From positions 1 through 63,735 of the forward strand of contig NZ_VFSV01000015.1 of assembly GCF_007004065.1 (NCBI RefSeq): a stretch of 63,735 nt of DNA, written 5' to 3'. Origin of the DNA: Palleronia caenipelagi (lineage in GTDB: Bacteria; Pseudomonadota; Alphaproteobacteria; Rhodobacterales; Rhodobacteraceae). The notes below the pieces were generated by a model. It had not been told where the DNA came from. It saw only the letters and a program-made list of their open reading frames with translations, and made no database searches. The translations under genes and the position numbers were made by a program. Below, piece after piece: positions 34,638-44,343 of this stretch; the stretch's first letter is position 1; each line of letters starts with the position of its first letter.

Positions 34638-35225
34638 TCAGGAATACGCCATCGCCCGCTCGAACGCTGGTCGCGCGCTGGCCCGTTCGAGGTAAGCGGC
34701 GAAATCGGCATTGCCGACATCGAACCCCGCCCGCCCGGCCCAGAGACCGCAGTGGACGGCGAGGATGTCAGGCACGGTCAGCGCATCGCCCATCAGGTAA
34801 TCCCCCCGCTTGCGGACCATCAGACGATCCACGTTGCGGGAAAATTCGCTCCGCAAACCCGTCTTGACCTCCGGAACACGCTCGCCTTCAGGCCAGATGA
34901 AGGTGTTTTTCGCCGCCATCCACAGGAGCGCATCCATGTCGTCCAGCACCATATGGGTCACAGCATCCTGCTGCGCCCGCGCAACCGTCCCCGCAGCGGC
35001 GGTCATGCGACCCTCGCGGTCAGCCAGATAGGTCAGGATCGCAGCCGAATCGGTGATAGCCTCACCATCCACCTCCAGAACCGGCACCTTACCCAGAGGC
35101 GAGAGCCGGAACGCGTCATCTGATCGGGGCTCCAGTGCCTTATGGGTGAATTTGAGGCCCAGTTCCTCCAGCATCCAGAGCACGCGGAAGGGGCGTGCTT
35201 TCGATGTTCCGTAAAGGGTCAGCAT
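34638..35225 (-). CDS. Glutathione S-transferase family protein
   Basis: 195 residues. It has an N-terminal thioredoxin-like domain (MLTLYGTSKARPFRVLWML; the GSH-binding SPLGKVPVLEVDGEAITDSAAI with cis-Pro and the Ser of DSA), then an all-helical C-terminal domain (YLMGDALTVPDILAVHC, with the conserved Asp N-cap). Two adjacent ATGs (35228, 35225) overlap the holA stop; the second has better spacing from AGGAG. It is the last gene of the leuS-lptE-holA unit. The substrate is unknown. Confidence 0.85.
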   Translation of the reverse strand: MLTLYGTSKARPFRVLWMLEELGLKFTHKALEPRSDDAFRLSPLGKVPVLEVDGEAITDSAAILTYLADREGRMTAAAGTVARAQQDAVTHMVLDDMDALLWMAAKNTFIWPEGERVPEVKTGLRSEFSRNVDRLMVRKRGDYLMGDALTVPDILAVHCGLWAGRAGFDVGNADFAAYLERASARPAFERAMAYS

Positions 35226-36244
35226 CATCTTTCTCCTAGCAGGGACAAGCGGATCAGCGTGCGTTCCACCAGCGGGCGCTGGGGGACCGGCGCCGGGGAT
35301 CGCAGGGTCATATCGGCGTCGAGCAATAGACCAAGCGCGTCTTCGGTGCGATGGCGCCCGAGTCGCTGGGCCTGCCGCATCATCCGGTCGCGTCTCGGGC
35401 CAAAGACCGGCGGACGGAGGCGACCGAGACCCGCGCCGGGTCCCTCCGGGTCCCAAACGACAGTATGGAGTTGCCTGAAGTGACGCTGAGCGGCAATCAG
35501 GATCGCGACGGGCTGCGCTCCCTGCGATTCGAGCCGGGTCAGGGTGGCCTTGATCTCGTCCGTCCGGCCTTCGGCGGCCGCGTGGATCACGTCGTCCAGA
35601 TCAGCCTCGGTCGAGGCCGGAGCACAAGCGCGCACGTCCTCTGAACTGGCCGGACCGTCCTCGCCGCGCATATACAGCGCCAGTTTTTCAATCACCTGCC
35701 GGAGGTCGCCCGGCCCGACTTGCTGTGCCAGAGCGAGCAGCGCCGCCATGGCGTCCCGATCCGCCGCGACCCTGGCCTCCGCCAACCAGCCCGAGATCTC
35801 CTCGGGTCCCGCCGCGTCGTCATAGACCGCGATGCAGGCCGCCTGAGGATGCTTTTCGAAGGCTTTGCGCAGGGGCGAAGACGGTTTCAAAGATCCCGCT
35901 GTCACCACCATATGAGCGTCGCCCGGCAGCCAGTCGGAGAGCGCAGCGACGACCGTGTCGGCCACATGGGCCGTCGCGTCTTCCAGTAGCACCACGCGAG
36001 GCCCGGGAAAGAAGCCCTGCGCCTTTTGCGCATCGGCCAGCAGTGCTTTTTCCTTGCGCAGCTCCGCCCCCGATACGCGCGTCAGGCGCATCTCTTCCTC
36101 GGCACCCGGTCCAGCGAGGTTTGCCACCAGATCCTGCCGTTTCAGCGCAACCCGCATGGCGTCCTGCCCATAGATCAGCGTCCCGGGCCGGTCGGCGGGG
36201 GGCTTGGCGATCCAGCTTCGGGCGTCGCGGGCGCTGAGCTTCAC
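35225..36244 (-). CDS. holA: DNA polymerase III delta subunit
   Basis: 339 residues, the typical HolA length. It has an N-terminal Walker-like but degenerate nucleotide domain (GTLIYGQDAMRVALKRQDLV), GFFPGPRVVLLEDA, and a C-terminal collar domain (LSAERHFRQ-type QRHFRQLHTVVW). It opens the sliding clamp as part of the clamp loader. Its start overlaps the lptE stop (ATGA, 36241-36244). The leuS-lptE-holA order is conserved across alphaproteobacteria, and this context strengthens the call. Confidence 0.9.
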   Translation of the reverse strand: MKLSARDARSWIAKPPADRPGTLIYGQDAMRVALKRQDLVANLAGPGAEEEMRLTRVSGAELRKEKALLADAQKAQGFFPGPRVVLLEDATAHVADTVVAALSDWLPGDAHMVVTAGSLKPSSPLRKAFEKHPQAACIAVYDDAAGPEEISGWLAEARVAADRDAMAALLALAQQVGPGDLRQVIEKLALYMRGEDGPASSEDVRACAPASTEADLDDVIHAAAEGRTDEIKATLTRLESQGAQPVAILIAAQRHFRQLHTVVWDPEGPGAGLGRLRPPVFGPRRDRMMRQAQRLGRHRTEDALGLLLDADMTLRSPAPVPQRPLVERTLIRLSLLGER

Positions 36245-36768
36245 CCGCTCGGGCCCCGGTACCAGTCGGGGGCCGTCGCCAGAAGTTGCCCGGTGACCTG
36301 ATCGGCAAGGATGGTCATCAGCCGGTCCAGCGCGTCGCGCTCGGCGGCCCGCACGGTGACGGGGTTACCCGCGATACTGACCCGGCTCTGGTCCACAACG
36401 GGCGTCGAATACCCGGTGAAATTCGTCGCCCGGCCCTGCCAGACCTGTTGGCCAGTGGCCATGTCCCGGAGCGTGTAGACGATCGTGCCCGCCAGCCGGA
36501 TGCGCGTGGTATCCCGGCCCGGCGTGATGCCAAGTCCCTCTTCTTCGACTTCAATCTCGGCATTGAGCTCATAGCGGGCGCCTTTGGCCCTGCCGATCCG
36601 CTCTTCCATGCGGCGTACGAAGATATAGCCGGGTTCGTCCCGAGGAGGCGCGATCGCGATGAGGCCCGAGATCCCGTCCGCCGCGCCCTCGGGGCCGTAG
36701 ACAGGTGTAAAGCCGCAGGCGGCGAGACCGCCCGCAGCAAAGATGAGACTGCGCCTAGACCACGACAT
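36241..36768 (-). CDS. lptE: LPS-assembly lipoprotein LptE
   Basis: 175 residues. The signal with lipobox is near residues 10-18 ([13 protein letters not shown]), followed by the FTPVYGP start common to LptE and then a beta-rich domain. It plugs the LptD barrel and helps place lipopolysaccharide in the outer membrane. The N-terminal basic Arg-Arg and short length are usual. It overlaps the end of leuS by 14 bases and the start of holA by 4. LptE is poorly conserved, so position supports the assignment. Confidence 0.85.
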   Translation of the reverse strand: MSWSRRSLIFAAGGLAACGFTPVYGPEGAADGISGLIAIAPPRDEPGYIFVRRMEERIGRAKGARYELNAEIEVEEEGLGITPGRDTTRIRLAGTIVYTLRDMATGQQVWQGRATNFTGYSTPVVDQSRVSIAGNPVTVRAAERDALDRLMTILADQVTGQLLATAPDWYRGPSG

Positions 36769-39304
36769 TGACGATCCTTCCGGGGACCACGATCACCTTT
36801 TTGGGGGTGCCGCCGTCAAGGGCTTTCTGAACCGCAGGCGTGGCGAGGGCCAGTGCCTCGATCTCGTCCTTTGCCATGTCGCGCGGTACTTTGATCTCGT
36901 CGCGACGCTTGCCGTTGATCTGGATCGGCAAGGTGATCTGGCTGTCCACCAGCATCGCCTCATCGGCCACCGGCCAGGGCGCGGTGGCGATAAGCCCCTC
37001 GCCACCCAGCGCAGCCCAGATCTCCTCGGACAGGTGGGGGGTCATGGGGGACATGAGCTGCGCCAGCGTGCGGGCCGCCTCAACCTGCGCCGCGCGCCCG
37101 GCCATTGATTTGGCCAGCGTGTTGGTCAGCGCGTAAAGCCGCGCGATGGCGGCGTTGAAGCCAAAGCTCTCGACGGCCAGAGTCACGTCGCGAATTGCCC
37201 GGTGCATCTCGCGCAGGAGGTCCTCGTCGCCCTGACCGGCCTCAGGAGCGTCTTTTGCGGCCTGCGCCACGCGCCAGACCCGCGCGAGGTGCTTCGACGC
37301 AGCCTCTGCGCCCGCATCGGTCCATTCCACGTCCCGCTCGGGCGGGCTGTCTGACAGCACGAACCAGCGCGCGGTATCGGCGCCAAAGCGAGTGATGATC
37401 TCCATGGGATCGACCACGTTCTTCTTTGACTTCGACATCTTGGCCGAGGGGATGATCTCGACCTCGGTACCGTCCGCGAGCTTGCCGTCAGTCACGTCCG
37501 AGGGGAAGTGATAGACCGGGCGGCCAGTATCATCGCGGGTCATGTAGATCTCGTGGGTCACCATGCCCTGAGTGAACAGCGCGTCGAAGGGCTCGCGGGC
37601 GGTGTCGGGCAGGTGGCCGGCTTCGTTCATCGCGCGGGCGAAGAAGCGAGAGTAGAGCAGGTGGAGAATCGCGTGCTCCACCCCGCCGATATACTGGTCC
37701 ACGTTCATCCAATAGGCTGCCTCGTCCGGATTGGTGGGTGTGGAGGCGCCGGGCGAGGTGAAGCGGGCGTAGTACCAGGACGAATCGACGAAGGTGTCCA
37801 TCGTGTCCGTCTCACGCCTGGCGGGCTGGCCACAGGAGGGGCAGGGGACGTTCCGCCACGCGTCATGGCGGTCGAGCGGATTGCCGGGACGGTCAAAGCT
37901 GACATCTTCCGGCAGGCGCACGGGGAGGTTTTCTTTTTTCTCCGGGACCACGCCGCAAGCGTCGCAATGGACCACCGGGATCGGACAGCCCCAATAGCGC
38001 TGACGCGAGATGCCCCAATCGCGCAGGCGGAATTTCGTGACACCGTGGCCGATGCCATTTTGCTCGCAAAATGAGATCGCGCTGTCGATGCCCTCATCGC
38101 CGGTCTGCTCGGATTTGCCCGCAAATCCGCTGATGTAGCGGACGGTCTCGGTCTTGGCCGGCACGTACGCCTCGCCACCCTCTTCCGGAGAATGGTGCTC
38201 GCCGCTCAGAGGCTCGAAGGTCGATTGCACGGGAAGCCCGAATTTGCGTGCAAATTCGAGGTCTCTCGGATCATGGGCCGGGCAGCCGAAGATTGCGCCC
38301 GTGCCGTAATCCATCAGGATGAAGTTCGCCACATAGACCGGCAGCTCCCACGCGGTGTCCAGCGGGTGACGGACGCGCAGCCCGGTGTCGAAGCCACGTT
38401 TTTCGGCCTTTTCCAGCTCCTCCTCGGAGGTGCCCATCTTGCGGCATTCCGCGTTGAAGGCCGCCAGGTCTGAATTCCCGGCCTCGAGGGTTTTCGCCAG
38501 CGGATGGTCGGGGGAAATGCCGACAAAACTTGCGCCCATCAGCGTGTCTGGGCGGGTTGTATAGACCTCCACCCGATCATATCCGGCAGGCCCGTCCACC
38601 ACGGAGAAGGAGAATTGCAGGCCGCGCGACTTGCCGATCCAGTTGCGCTGCATGGAGCGCACCTTTTCCGGCCAGTTGTCGAGCCGGTCCAGCGCGGAGA
38701 GAAGCTCTTCGGAGTAGTCGGAGATGCGGAAGAACCATTGGGTGAGCTCGCGCCGCTCCACCGGAGCCCCCGAGCGCCACCCCTTGCCGTCTTCGACCTG
38801 CTCATTGGCCAGAACGGTCATGTCCACCGGATCCCAGTTCACCACTGCGTTTTTGCGGTAGACCAGCCCCTTTTCGAGAAAGTCGATGAACATTGCCTGC
38901 TGCTGGCCGTAATATTCCGGGTCACAGGTGGCGAACTCGCGCGACCAGTCGAGGGTCAGGCCGAGCTTGTCGAACTGCGCCTTCATGTTGTCGATATTGG
39001 CATAGGTCCAGGCGCCGGGATGCACCTGACGCTCCATAGCCGCGTTTTCGGCAGGCAGGCCGAAGGCGTCCCAGCCCATAGGGTGCAGCACGGCATGGCC
39101 GGTAGACAGCTTATAGCGCGCCACAACGTCGCCCATGGCGTAATTGCGCACATGGCCGATATGGAGATTGCCGCTGGGATAGGGAAACATCTCCAGCACG
39201 TAATATTTCGGCTTGTCGGGATCGGGTTTGGCGACAAAGCAGCCGGCCTCGCGCCAGGCCTCTTGCCATTTTGCTTCGATCTGGGAGGCGTCGTATCGTT
39301 CCAT
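36755..39304 (-). CDS. leuS: Leucyl-tRNA synthetase
   Basis: 849 residues from ATG 39304. It is a class I synthetase with the HIGH-type motif in [15 protein letters not shown], the editing (CP1) domain, a zinc-ribbon stretch (CDACG and CPSCG), and the KMSKS loop in [14 protein letters not shown]. It charges tRNA-Leu; a matching tRNA-Leu(GAG) is at 17127-17212. It heads the leuS-lptE-holA-GST operon. A longer start upstream is not supported, since the family begins [14 protein letters not shown]. Confidence 0.97.
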   Translation of the reverse strand: MERYDASQIEAKWQEAWREAGCFVAKPDPDKPKYYVLEMFPYPSGNLHIGHVRNYAMGDVVARYKLSTGHAVLHPMGWDAFGLPAENAAMERQVHPGAWTYANIDNMKAQFDKLGLTLDWSREFATCDPEYYGQQQAMFIDFLEKGLVYRKNAVVNWDPVDMTVLANEQVEDGKGWRSGAPVERRELTQWFFRISDYSEELLSALDRLDNWPEKVRSMQRNWIGKSRGLQFSFSVVDGPAGYDRVEVYTTRPDTLMGASFVGISPDHPLAKTLEAGNSDLAAFNAECRKMGTSEEELEKAEKRGFDTGLRVRHPLDTAWELPVYVANFILMDYGTGAIFGCPAHDPRDLEFARKFGLPVQSTFEPLSGEHHSPEEGGEAYVPAKTETVRYISGFAGKSEQTGDEGIDSAISFCEQNGIGHGVTKFRLRDWGISRQRYWGCPIPVVHCDACGVVPEKKENLPVRLPEDVSFDRPGNPLDRHDAWRNVPCPSCGQPARRETDTMDTFVDSSWYYARFTSPGASTPTNPDEAAYWMNVDQYIGGVEHAILHLLYSRFFARAMNEAGHLPDTAREPFDALFTQGMVTHEIYMTRDDTGRPVYHFPSDVTDGKLADGTEVEIIPSAKMSKSKKNVVDPMEIITRFGADTARWFVLSDSPPERDVEWTDAGAEAASKHLARVWRVAQAAKDAPEAGQGDEDLLREMHRAIRDVTLAVESFGFNAAIARLYALTNTLAKSMAGRAAQVEAARTLAQLMSPMTPHLSEEIWAALGGEGLIATAPWPVADEAMLVDSQITLPIQINGKRRDEIKVPRDMAKDEIEALALATPAVQKALDGGTPKKVIVVPGRIVNVVV

Positions 39305-39407
39305 CGGGGACCCCGGGGCTGTCAAACTGGTCGCGCCTTGATATGCAGCGACAGGCTGGTGGTCCAGCCGCAAGCCTGCCTTCGCGTGGCCGTAAAGAGG
39401 AAAATCG

Positions 39408-40652
39408 ATGCCCAAGACGATTCTTTTCATCCATCAGAACTTTCCTGGGCAGTTTCTTCACCTGGCGCCGGCTCTGGCGGCGCGGGGGCATCGGGTGGTT
39501 GCGCTGAACAACAAGGAAATGGAGGCGACGATCTGGCGCGGCGTGCGAATACAGCCCTACAAGTTTACTCAACATCGGTCTGAGAGCACGCATCCTTGGT
39601 TGCGCGGCATGAACAATGCGGTGCAGCGCGCCGAAGCTGTCATGCGGATCTGCCTGTCTCTGAAGAATCACGGGCTGACCCCCGACCTGATCGTTGTTCA
39701 TTCCGGTTGGGGCGAAGGGCTTTTCCTGCGTCAGGTCTGGCCGGACACCAAAATCGCGGTATTCAGTGAATTCATGTTTCAAGTTGAGGGTGCCGATATC
39801 GGGTTTGATCCTGAATTCGACTCATCGGACGAGTTCGGTCGGGGAGCCCGGGTGCAGATGCGCAACCTCAACACCTCGCTTCAGGCCCAGATGGCGGATG
39901 CGCTGATCTGCCCGACCGAATGGCAAAGCCGGACGCATGCGCCAGAGTTGCGCGCCAAGATGACCACCTTGTTTGACGGCATCGACACAAAGGCCATCCA
40001 CCCTGACAGAAACGCCCGGCTTGTCTTGCCGGATGGGAAGGAACTGCGCGCGGGCGAGGAGATTGTGACCTTCGTGAATCGCAATCTTGAACCGTATCGG
40101 GGATTTCACGTCTTCATGAGGGCGCTCCCCGATCTGTTGCGCAGGCGCCCGAACGCAAGAGTAATCATTGTCGGCGGCGATTCGACCAGTTACGGAGCAG
40201 CGCCAAAGCAGGGCGGCACCTGGCGCGAGCTCCTGACCAAAGAGATCCAGCCGCGAATGACTGACGATCTCTGGGCCCGGGCTCTGTTCGTGCCACGGCT
40301 GGAACGCAACGACTTCACCCGGCTGCTGCAGGTCTCCGGCGTCCATGTCTATATGACGTACCCCTTCGTCCTGAGTTGGTCGATGGTTGAGGCGATGAGC
40401 GCCGGTTGCACAATCTTGGCGAGCGATACCGGCCCCGTGCGGGAATTCCTGACGCACGATCACACGGGCCACCTCTTCGACTTCTTCGATCAGGAGGCCT
40501 TGGTCAAAGGGGTCGTCGAGTTACTTGACGCGCCGGATGTCCGGGCGAGGCTCGGCGCTGCGGCGCGCGAGGCAGCGCGCGAGCACTATGACTTGCGGTC
40601 TGTTTGCCTGCCGCAGCAGATAGCATGGGCAGAAGGCCTTCTTGACGCGTAG
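39408..40652 (+). CDS. Glycosyltransferase, family 4 type (GT-B)
   Basis: 414 residues. The opening [25 protein letters not shown] is typical of group 1/4 GT-B enzymes. The donor domain shows [21 protein letters not shown] and the EX7E-like region [31 protein letters not shown]. It probably transfers a sugar to a cell-surface polysaccharide. It lies alone and opposite to leuS, between leuS and the DUF3576 gene, which normally are neighbours in relatives. A recent insertion is possible. Acceptor and donor are unknown. Confidence 0.88.
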   Translation: MPKTILFIHQNFPGQFLHLAPALAARGHRVVALNNKEMEATIWRGVRIQPYKFTQHRSESTHPWLRGMNNAVQRAEAVMRICLSLKNHGLTPDLIVVHSGWGEGLFLRQVWPDTKIAVFSEFMFQVEGADIGFDPEFDSSDEFGRGARVQMRNLNTSLQAQMADALICPTEWQSRTHAPELRAKMTTLFDGIDTKAIHPDRNARLVLPDGKELRAGEEIVTFVNRNLEPYRGFHVFMRALPDLLRRRPNARVIIVGGDSTSYGAAPKQGGTWRELLTKEIQPRMTDDLWARALFVPRLERNDFTRLLQVSGVHVYMTYPFVLSWSMVEAMSAGCTILASDTGPVREFLTHDHTGHLFDFFDQEALVKGVVELLDAPDVRARLGAAAREAAREHYDLRSVCLPQQIAWAEGLLDA

Positions 40653-40668
40653 GGGTGCCGAAGCGATC

Positions 40669-41187
40669 TCAGCGCTTTCCGTCTGCGATCCGAAGCTGCC
40701 GGGCGCGGGTGAGGATCGCGTCTTCGATGGCGCGGGTGGTGTCCGGGTTCACCGGCCCGGCTTGCGTCGCGAGGGCCACGTTCAGCGAACGGGCGTCCAA
40801 CGCAGGATCCTGCACGAATACAGTAGCACGATAGGCTGGGCCGCCTCCGGGCGGACGGCCGTAGCCGTAGACGATCACACCCGAGAACGGGTCCACAGTC
40901 TCCACCGGCAGGAAGTCCAGAACCTCTTGCGCTGCGGTCCATATATACTTGTTCACTTCGACCTTCCGGTCGGGATCATCCACGTTCAGAAACAGGTCCC
41001 AGATCGTTTCGCGGTCGTCGTCGAAAATCTTCACGCCGTCGCGTTCCTCGGAGTTGCGAAAACTGTCGATCTGCCGCTGCGCTGATTCGCTTTTCCCCGT
41101 GGCTGTGTCCTGTCCACCGCTGCACCCGCCTAGGCCCACGACGCCGAGCGACAGCGCAAAGAGCGGGAGAATAAATGTACGGATCAT
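40669..41187 (-). CDS. DUF3576-family lipoprotein
   Basis: 172 residues with a lipoprotein signal (LSLGVVGLGGCSGG, Cys at about 22) and the DUF3576 domain (ETIWDLFLNVDDPDRKVEVNKYIW, DPFSGVIVYGYGRPPGG). In alphaproteobacteria this gene usually lies directly upstream of leuS. Here it is separated from leuS by the oppositely read glycosyltransferase. It is probably an outer-membrane lipoprotein of unknown function. Confidence 0.85.
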   Translation of the reverse strand: MIRTFILPLFALSLGVVGLGGCSGGQDTATGKSESAQRQIDSFRNSEERDGVKIFDDDRETIWDLFLNVDDPDRKVEVNKYIWTAAQEVLDFLPVETVDPFSGVIVYGYGRPPGGGPAYRATVFVQDPALDARSLNVALATQAGPVNPDTTRAIEDAILTRARQLRIADGKR

Positions 41188-41454
41188 AGTCGTGCCTCCG
41201 AAGAACCGGTCAGCCTGTGACTAACCGAGCCACCGCAGCGCGGCAAGAATACATCTGAACCGTGATGGCTGACCGCACATTCTGTCCGGCAGACCTGTTT
41301 GTCCTCGAGCCCAAATTTTTTTCAGCCGAACCCGTGACGGACGCAAAGTGCGATCTACAACTCAACTCACAGGGGCGGCGAAACCAAGCCAGCCTCGCAA
41401 CCTGGGCGGGCGCGCGGAAAGCGGTCTGTCCCGCATAGACAAGGAAGACCTCGA

Positions 41455-41709
41455 ATGACTCGTTTTGTGACCTTTGCTGCTGCTGCCCTCCTCGCCGCTC
41501 CGGCTTTCGCCGAATCGCATGCGGAACCGGACTACGTGATGGAGGCCCAGAAGCGTCTCGCTATGGTGCTTCAGGAGTGTAACGTGGATATGACGGATGA
41601 AGATGTCATGAACATGACCATGACCCAGGCCGCCGGCATCCTGATGGTCGAAGGCTCCGAGAGCAACGACTGCCAAAAGATCGAAGCTCTGGCCCGCGAC
41701 GGCATGTAA
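41455..41709 (+). CDS. Small secreted protein
   Basis: 84 residues. The signal peptide is predicted to be cut after AFA (near residue 19), leaving an acidic mature peptide of about 65 residues with two Cys (QECNVDM and SNDCQKI) that could form a disulfide. No family was recognised. GACAAGGAAG lies just upstream of the ATG. It is followed by a terminator at 41742, so it appears to be its own transcript. Confidence 0.75.
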   Translation: MTRFVTFAAAALLAAPAFAESHAEPDYVMEAQKRLAMVLQECNVDMTDEDVMNMTMTQAAGILMVEGSESNDCQKIEALARDGM

Positions 41710-41741
41710 TATCCTGACGCATTTCATAAATGCAGAGTGGA

Positions 41742-41774
41742 CGGCCGCCCTTTCGGGGCGGTCGTTTTGTTTTG
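41742..41774 (+). terminator. Rho-independent terminator after the small secreted protein gene
   Basis: Hairpin cggccgccc/ggggcggtcg around the loop tttc (41742-41764), followed by ttttgttttg. It ends the transcript before the porin leader. Confidence 0.8.
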
Positions 41775-41933
41775 CGGCACGTGCAGGGCCGGTGTGGCAT
41801 CACTGCACCACGTCGCCCAAGCTTGTACCCACGGTTGTCTACTAAGCTTGATGAAAGGATCATTTGGGCGCATCTCAGTTGCGTACCCATCGGGCTGGAC
41901 CCTTTGGGCGAGTTCAAGATCATGAGGGAAAAC

Positions 41934-43109
41934 ATGAACAAGCTTCTCCTTGCCTCCACGGCTCTGGTTGCCTCCGCGACCTTCGCCATGGCTGAAGTGG
42001 ACCTGTCCGGTTCTGCTGAAATGGGTGTCTTTGGCGGCGAAACTTTCGGTGAAGATCAGGACCTCCAGTTCCACACCGACATCGACGTCACCTTCACCAT
42101 GTCCGGTGAAACCGATCAGGGCCTGACCTTCGGCGCCAGCATCGACCTCGACGAGTCCGACGACGGCGACGCCTTTGATAACTCCAAGCAGGGCGGTGAG
42201 ACCATCTTCATCTCCGGCGACTGGGGTACCCTGACCATGGGTGACACCGACGGCGCTCTCGACTGGGCGATGGACGAAGCCATCATCGGCGCTTCGCTCA
42301 TCGACGACAACGAGCACCTCGGCTACAACGGTAACTCGCAGCTGGACGGTCTTTATGACGGCCAGATCGCCCGTTACGACTACTCCTTCGGCGACTTCGG
42401 CGTGGCCGTGTCGTTCGAGATCTCCGATGACGAGTCCGACGTCACCATTGACGACGATGGCAATATTGTCCTGAACGACAATGTCATCGCCGACTCCGAC
42501 TTCGACCAGTCCGACAACCGCGACCCGGTCTGGGGCATCGGTTTCAAGTACGCCACCGAGTTCAACGGCTGGGATATGGGCTTTGGCCTCGGCTATCAGT
42601 CCGGTTCTGCTGATGACGTCCTCGTCGACACCGACGCCGACATCATTGATGGTGAGTACACAGTGACCCGTCGTTACTACGGTGACGTGGATCCCGAAGC
42701 TTGGGGCATCTCGATGAGCCTCGGCATGGACAACGGCTTCCAGGCCATCGTCAACTACTCCGACTACGACGAGCTGTATCAGACCAAAGTGGGTGACTTC
42801 GACTTCACCGGCGACGGCGACAACTCGCTGGAAGTTGGTGCTCAGGAGCTGGACAAGCACTACGGCATCGCCATGGGCTACGAGTTCGGCGAGCTGCTGG
42901 TCGCTGCCAACTACGGCAAGTTTGACTACGACAACGCTGAGTCCCGCGGCTGGGGCCTCATCATGAACTACGACCTCGGCGGTGGTGCCTCCCTGCAGGC
43001 TGGCTACTCCAACTCCAAGGTTGAAGTTGATGGCCTCGACGCCGAAGACTTCGGCCTCGACGATGACTCCGTCGAGACCTATTCCTTCGGTATCTCGATG
43101 GCCTTCTGA
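41934..43109 (+). CDS. Porin, highly acidic
   Basis: 391 residues from ATG 41934, with GAGGGAAAAC upstream. The signal peptide is MNKLLLASTALVASATFAMA. The mature part is a beta-barrel ending in SFGISMAF (C-terminal Phe), typical of alphaproteobacterial porins of the Gram-negative porin family. It is strikingly rich in Asp and Glu with runs such as DDDGNIV and ISDDESDV, as in marine species. A start at 41922 would add four residues; a still longer frame exists upstream but lacks a signal. Codon use is strongly biased to C-ending codons, consistent with very high expression. A strong terminator follows. Confidence 0.9.
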   Translation: MNKLLLASTALVASATFAMAEVDLSGSAEMGVFGGETFGEDQDLQFHTDIDVTFTMSGETDQGLTFGASIDLDESDDGDAFDNSKQGGETIFISGDWGTLTMGDTDGALDWAMDEAIIGASLIDDNEHLGYNGNSQLDGLYDGQIARYDYSFGDFGVAVSFEISDDESDVTIDDDGNIVLNDNVIADSDFDQSDNRDPVWGIGFKYATEFNGWDMGFGLGYQSGSADDVLVDTDADIIDGEYTVTRRYYGDVDPEAWGISMSLGMDNGFQAIVNYSDYDELYQTKVGDFDFTGDGDNSLEVGAQELDKHYGIAMGYEFGELLVAANYGKFDYDNAESRGWGLIMNYDLGGGASLQAGYSNSKVEVDGLDAEDFGLDDDSVETYSFGISMAF

Positions 43110-43135
43110 TCCTAACCGGATCGGACGTCAGGATC

Positions 43136-43166
43136 GGGCGGCTCTAACGAGCCGCCCTTTTCTTTT
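43136..43166 (+). terminator. Rho-independent terminator after the porin gene
   Basis: Perfect 9-base inverted repeat gggcggctc (43136-43144) and gagccgccc (43149-43157), loop taac, then ttttctttt. Strong by inspection. Confidence 0.93.
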
Positions 43167-43205
43167 GTGGACGGTCGGTCTAGCCAACGCACAGGAGGGG
43201 TGCCC

Positions 43206-43859
43206 ATGTCTCTGAGTGATATTCGCCAAAGAATCGCCGCAGCGGAACGCAAGGCGGATCGGCCCGAAGGATCTGTCGAACTCGTTGCGGTCTCTAAAAA
43301 GCAGCCCGACGAGCGGGTGCTCTCCGTACTGGAGCAAGGTCATCGGGTCTTTGGCGAGAACCGGGTGCAGGAAGCACAAGGGAAGTGGCCAGCGTTCCGC
43401 GAGCAGTTTGGGGACTGCATGCTTCACCTCATTGGCCCGTTGCAGAGCAACAAAGCGCGCGTTGCCATGGAGCTGTTCGATGTGATCGAGGTGCTGGACC
43501 GGCCGAAGCTGTCGAAGACCCTCGCTCGGCTTGCTCAGGAACTCGGGAGCTGTCCGGATCTTCTGGTGCAGGTCAACACCGGGGAAGAGCCGCAAAAGGC
43601 CGGCATCCTTCCCGCAGATGCGGATGCGTTCATCGCCGACTGCCTGGCGCTCGACCTGCCGATCCGAGGCCTGATGTGCATCCCTCCGGTCGAGGAAACC
43701 CCGGCGCTGCATTTTGCCCTGCTCGCGAAGATTGCCGAACGGAATGGGTTGGACATTCTGTCCATGGGCATGAGCGGCGACTTTGAGACGGCGATCGCCA
43801 CGGGCGCCACGCATGTGCGTGTGGGCTCGGCGATTTTTGGAGAACGTCCTACGGAATAA
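43206..43859 (+). CDS. yggS: PLP-binding homeostasis protein, YggS/PROSC family
   Basis: 217 residues from ATG 43206, with AGGAGGGG upstream. The family marks are VELVAVSKKQPDERV (the Lys that binds pyridoxal phosphate), the FGENRVQEAQGKW stretch, HLIGPLQSNKA and the C-terminal SMGMSGDFETAI and VRVGSAIFGER. It buffers free PLP and amino-acid balance and has no known catalysis. Its end overlaps the convergent L,D-transpeptidase gene by 11 bases. Confidence 0.93.
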   Translation: MSLSDIRQRIAAAERKADRPEGSVELVAVSKKQPDERVLSVLEQGHRVFGENRVQEAQGKWPAFREQFGDCMLHLIGPLQSNKARVAMELFDVIEVLDRPKLSKTLARLAQELGSCPDLLVQVNTGEEPQKAGILPADADAFIADCLALDLPIRGLMCIPPVEETPALHFALLAKIAERNGLDILSMGMSGDFETAIATGATHVRVGSAIFGERPTE

Positions 43860-44343
43860 TCAGCCGGGTTTTGTAGCGAATGCGTTGCGCCAGCCAAAGG
43901 AGATCGTTTGGTGCGAGTGCGACGCAGCCCTCCGTCGGATAGCCGCGCCGCCGCCAGCGATGGATAAAGATCGCCGAGCCCCGGCCCGGGACCGAATACG
44001 GCCAGTTCCAATCCGTTAGCAGGACCAGATCATAGAGCGGATCTGCCCGGCGCAGGCTTTCATGGCTGTAAGCGCTCGGAGCTGTTGTCATCAGGTTGTA
44101 GTCCGGGTCGGCCGGGTCGTCAGACCAGATATCACGCGGCTGGATCGGGACAGCCCAATCCGTGGGGCGGGCCATACGGTCCGGACGATAGAGCAGGCCG
44201 ACGATCCGGTGGGTCCCGCGAGGCGTGGCGCCATCACCCTCCCGCTTGCGCTTTGTGAGGCCGCCGCGACCTAAGGAGCAGGGCAGGTGGCGGCCCTGAA
44301 ACCGCAGCCCCCGTGGGGTCAGGACCATGTCGAGAGGGGTCAT
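43849..44343 (-). CDS. L,D-transpeptidase (YkuD domain)
   Basis: 164 residues, consisting of a single YkuD domain with the catalytic motif IFIHRWRRRGYPTEGCVAL (His and the Cys in EGCVAL). It would form or remodel 3-3 peptidoglycan crosslinks or attach proteins to the wall. No signal peptide is visible at the ATG overlapping the ribA stop (ATGA, 44340-44343), which is unusual for a periplasmic enzyme. A non-classical export route or a different start is possible. Confidence 0.82.
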   Translation of the reverse strand: MTPLDMVLTPRGLRFQGRHLPCSLGRGGLTKRKREGDGATPRGTHRIVGLLYRPDRMARPTDWAVPIQPRDIWSDDPADPDYNLMTTAPSAYSHESLRRADPLYDLVLLTDWNWPYSVPGRGSAIFIHRWRRRGYPTEGCVALAPNDLLWLAQRIRYKTRLIIP

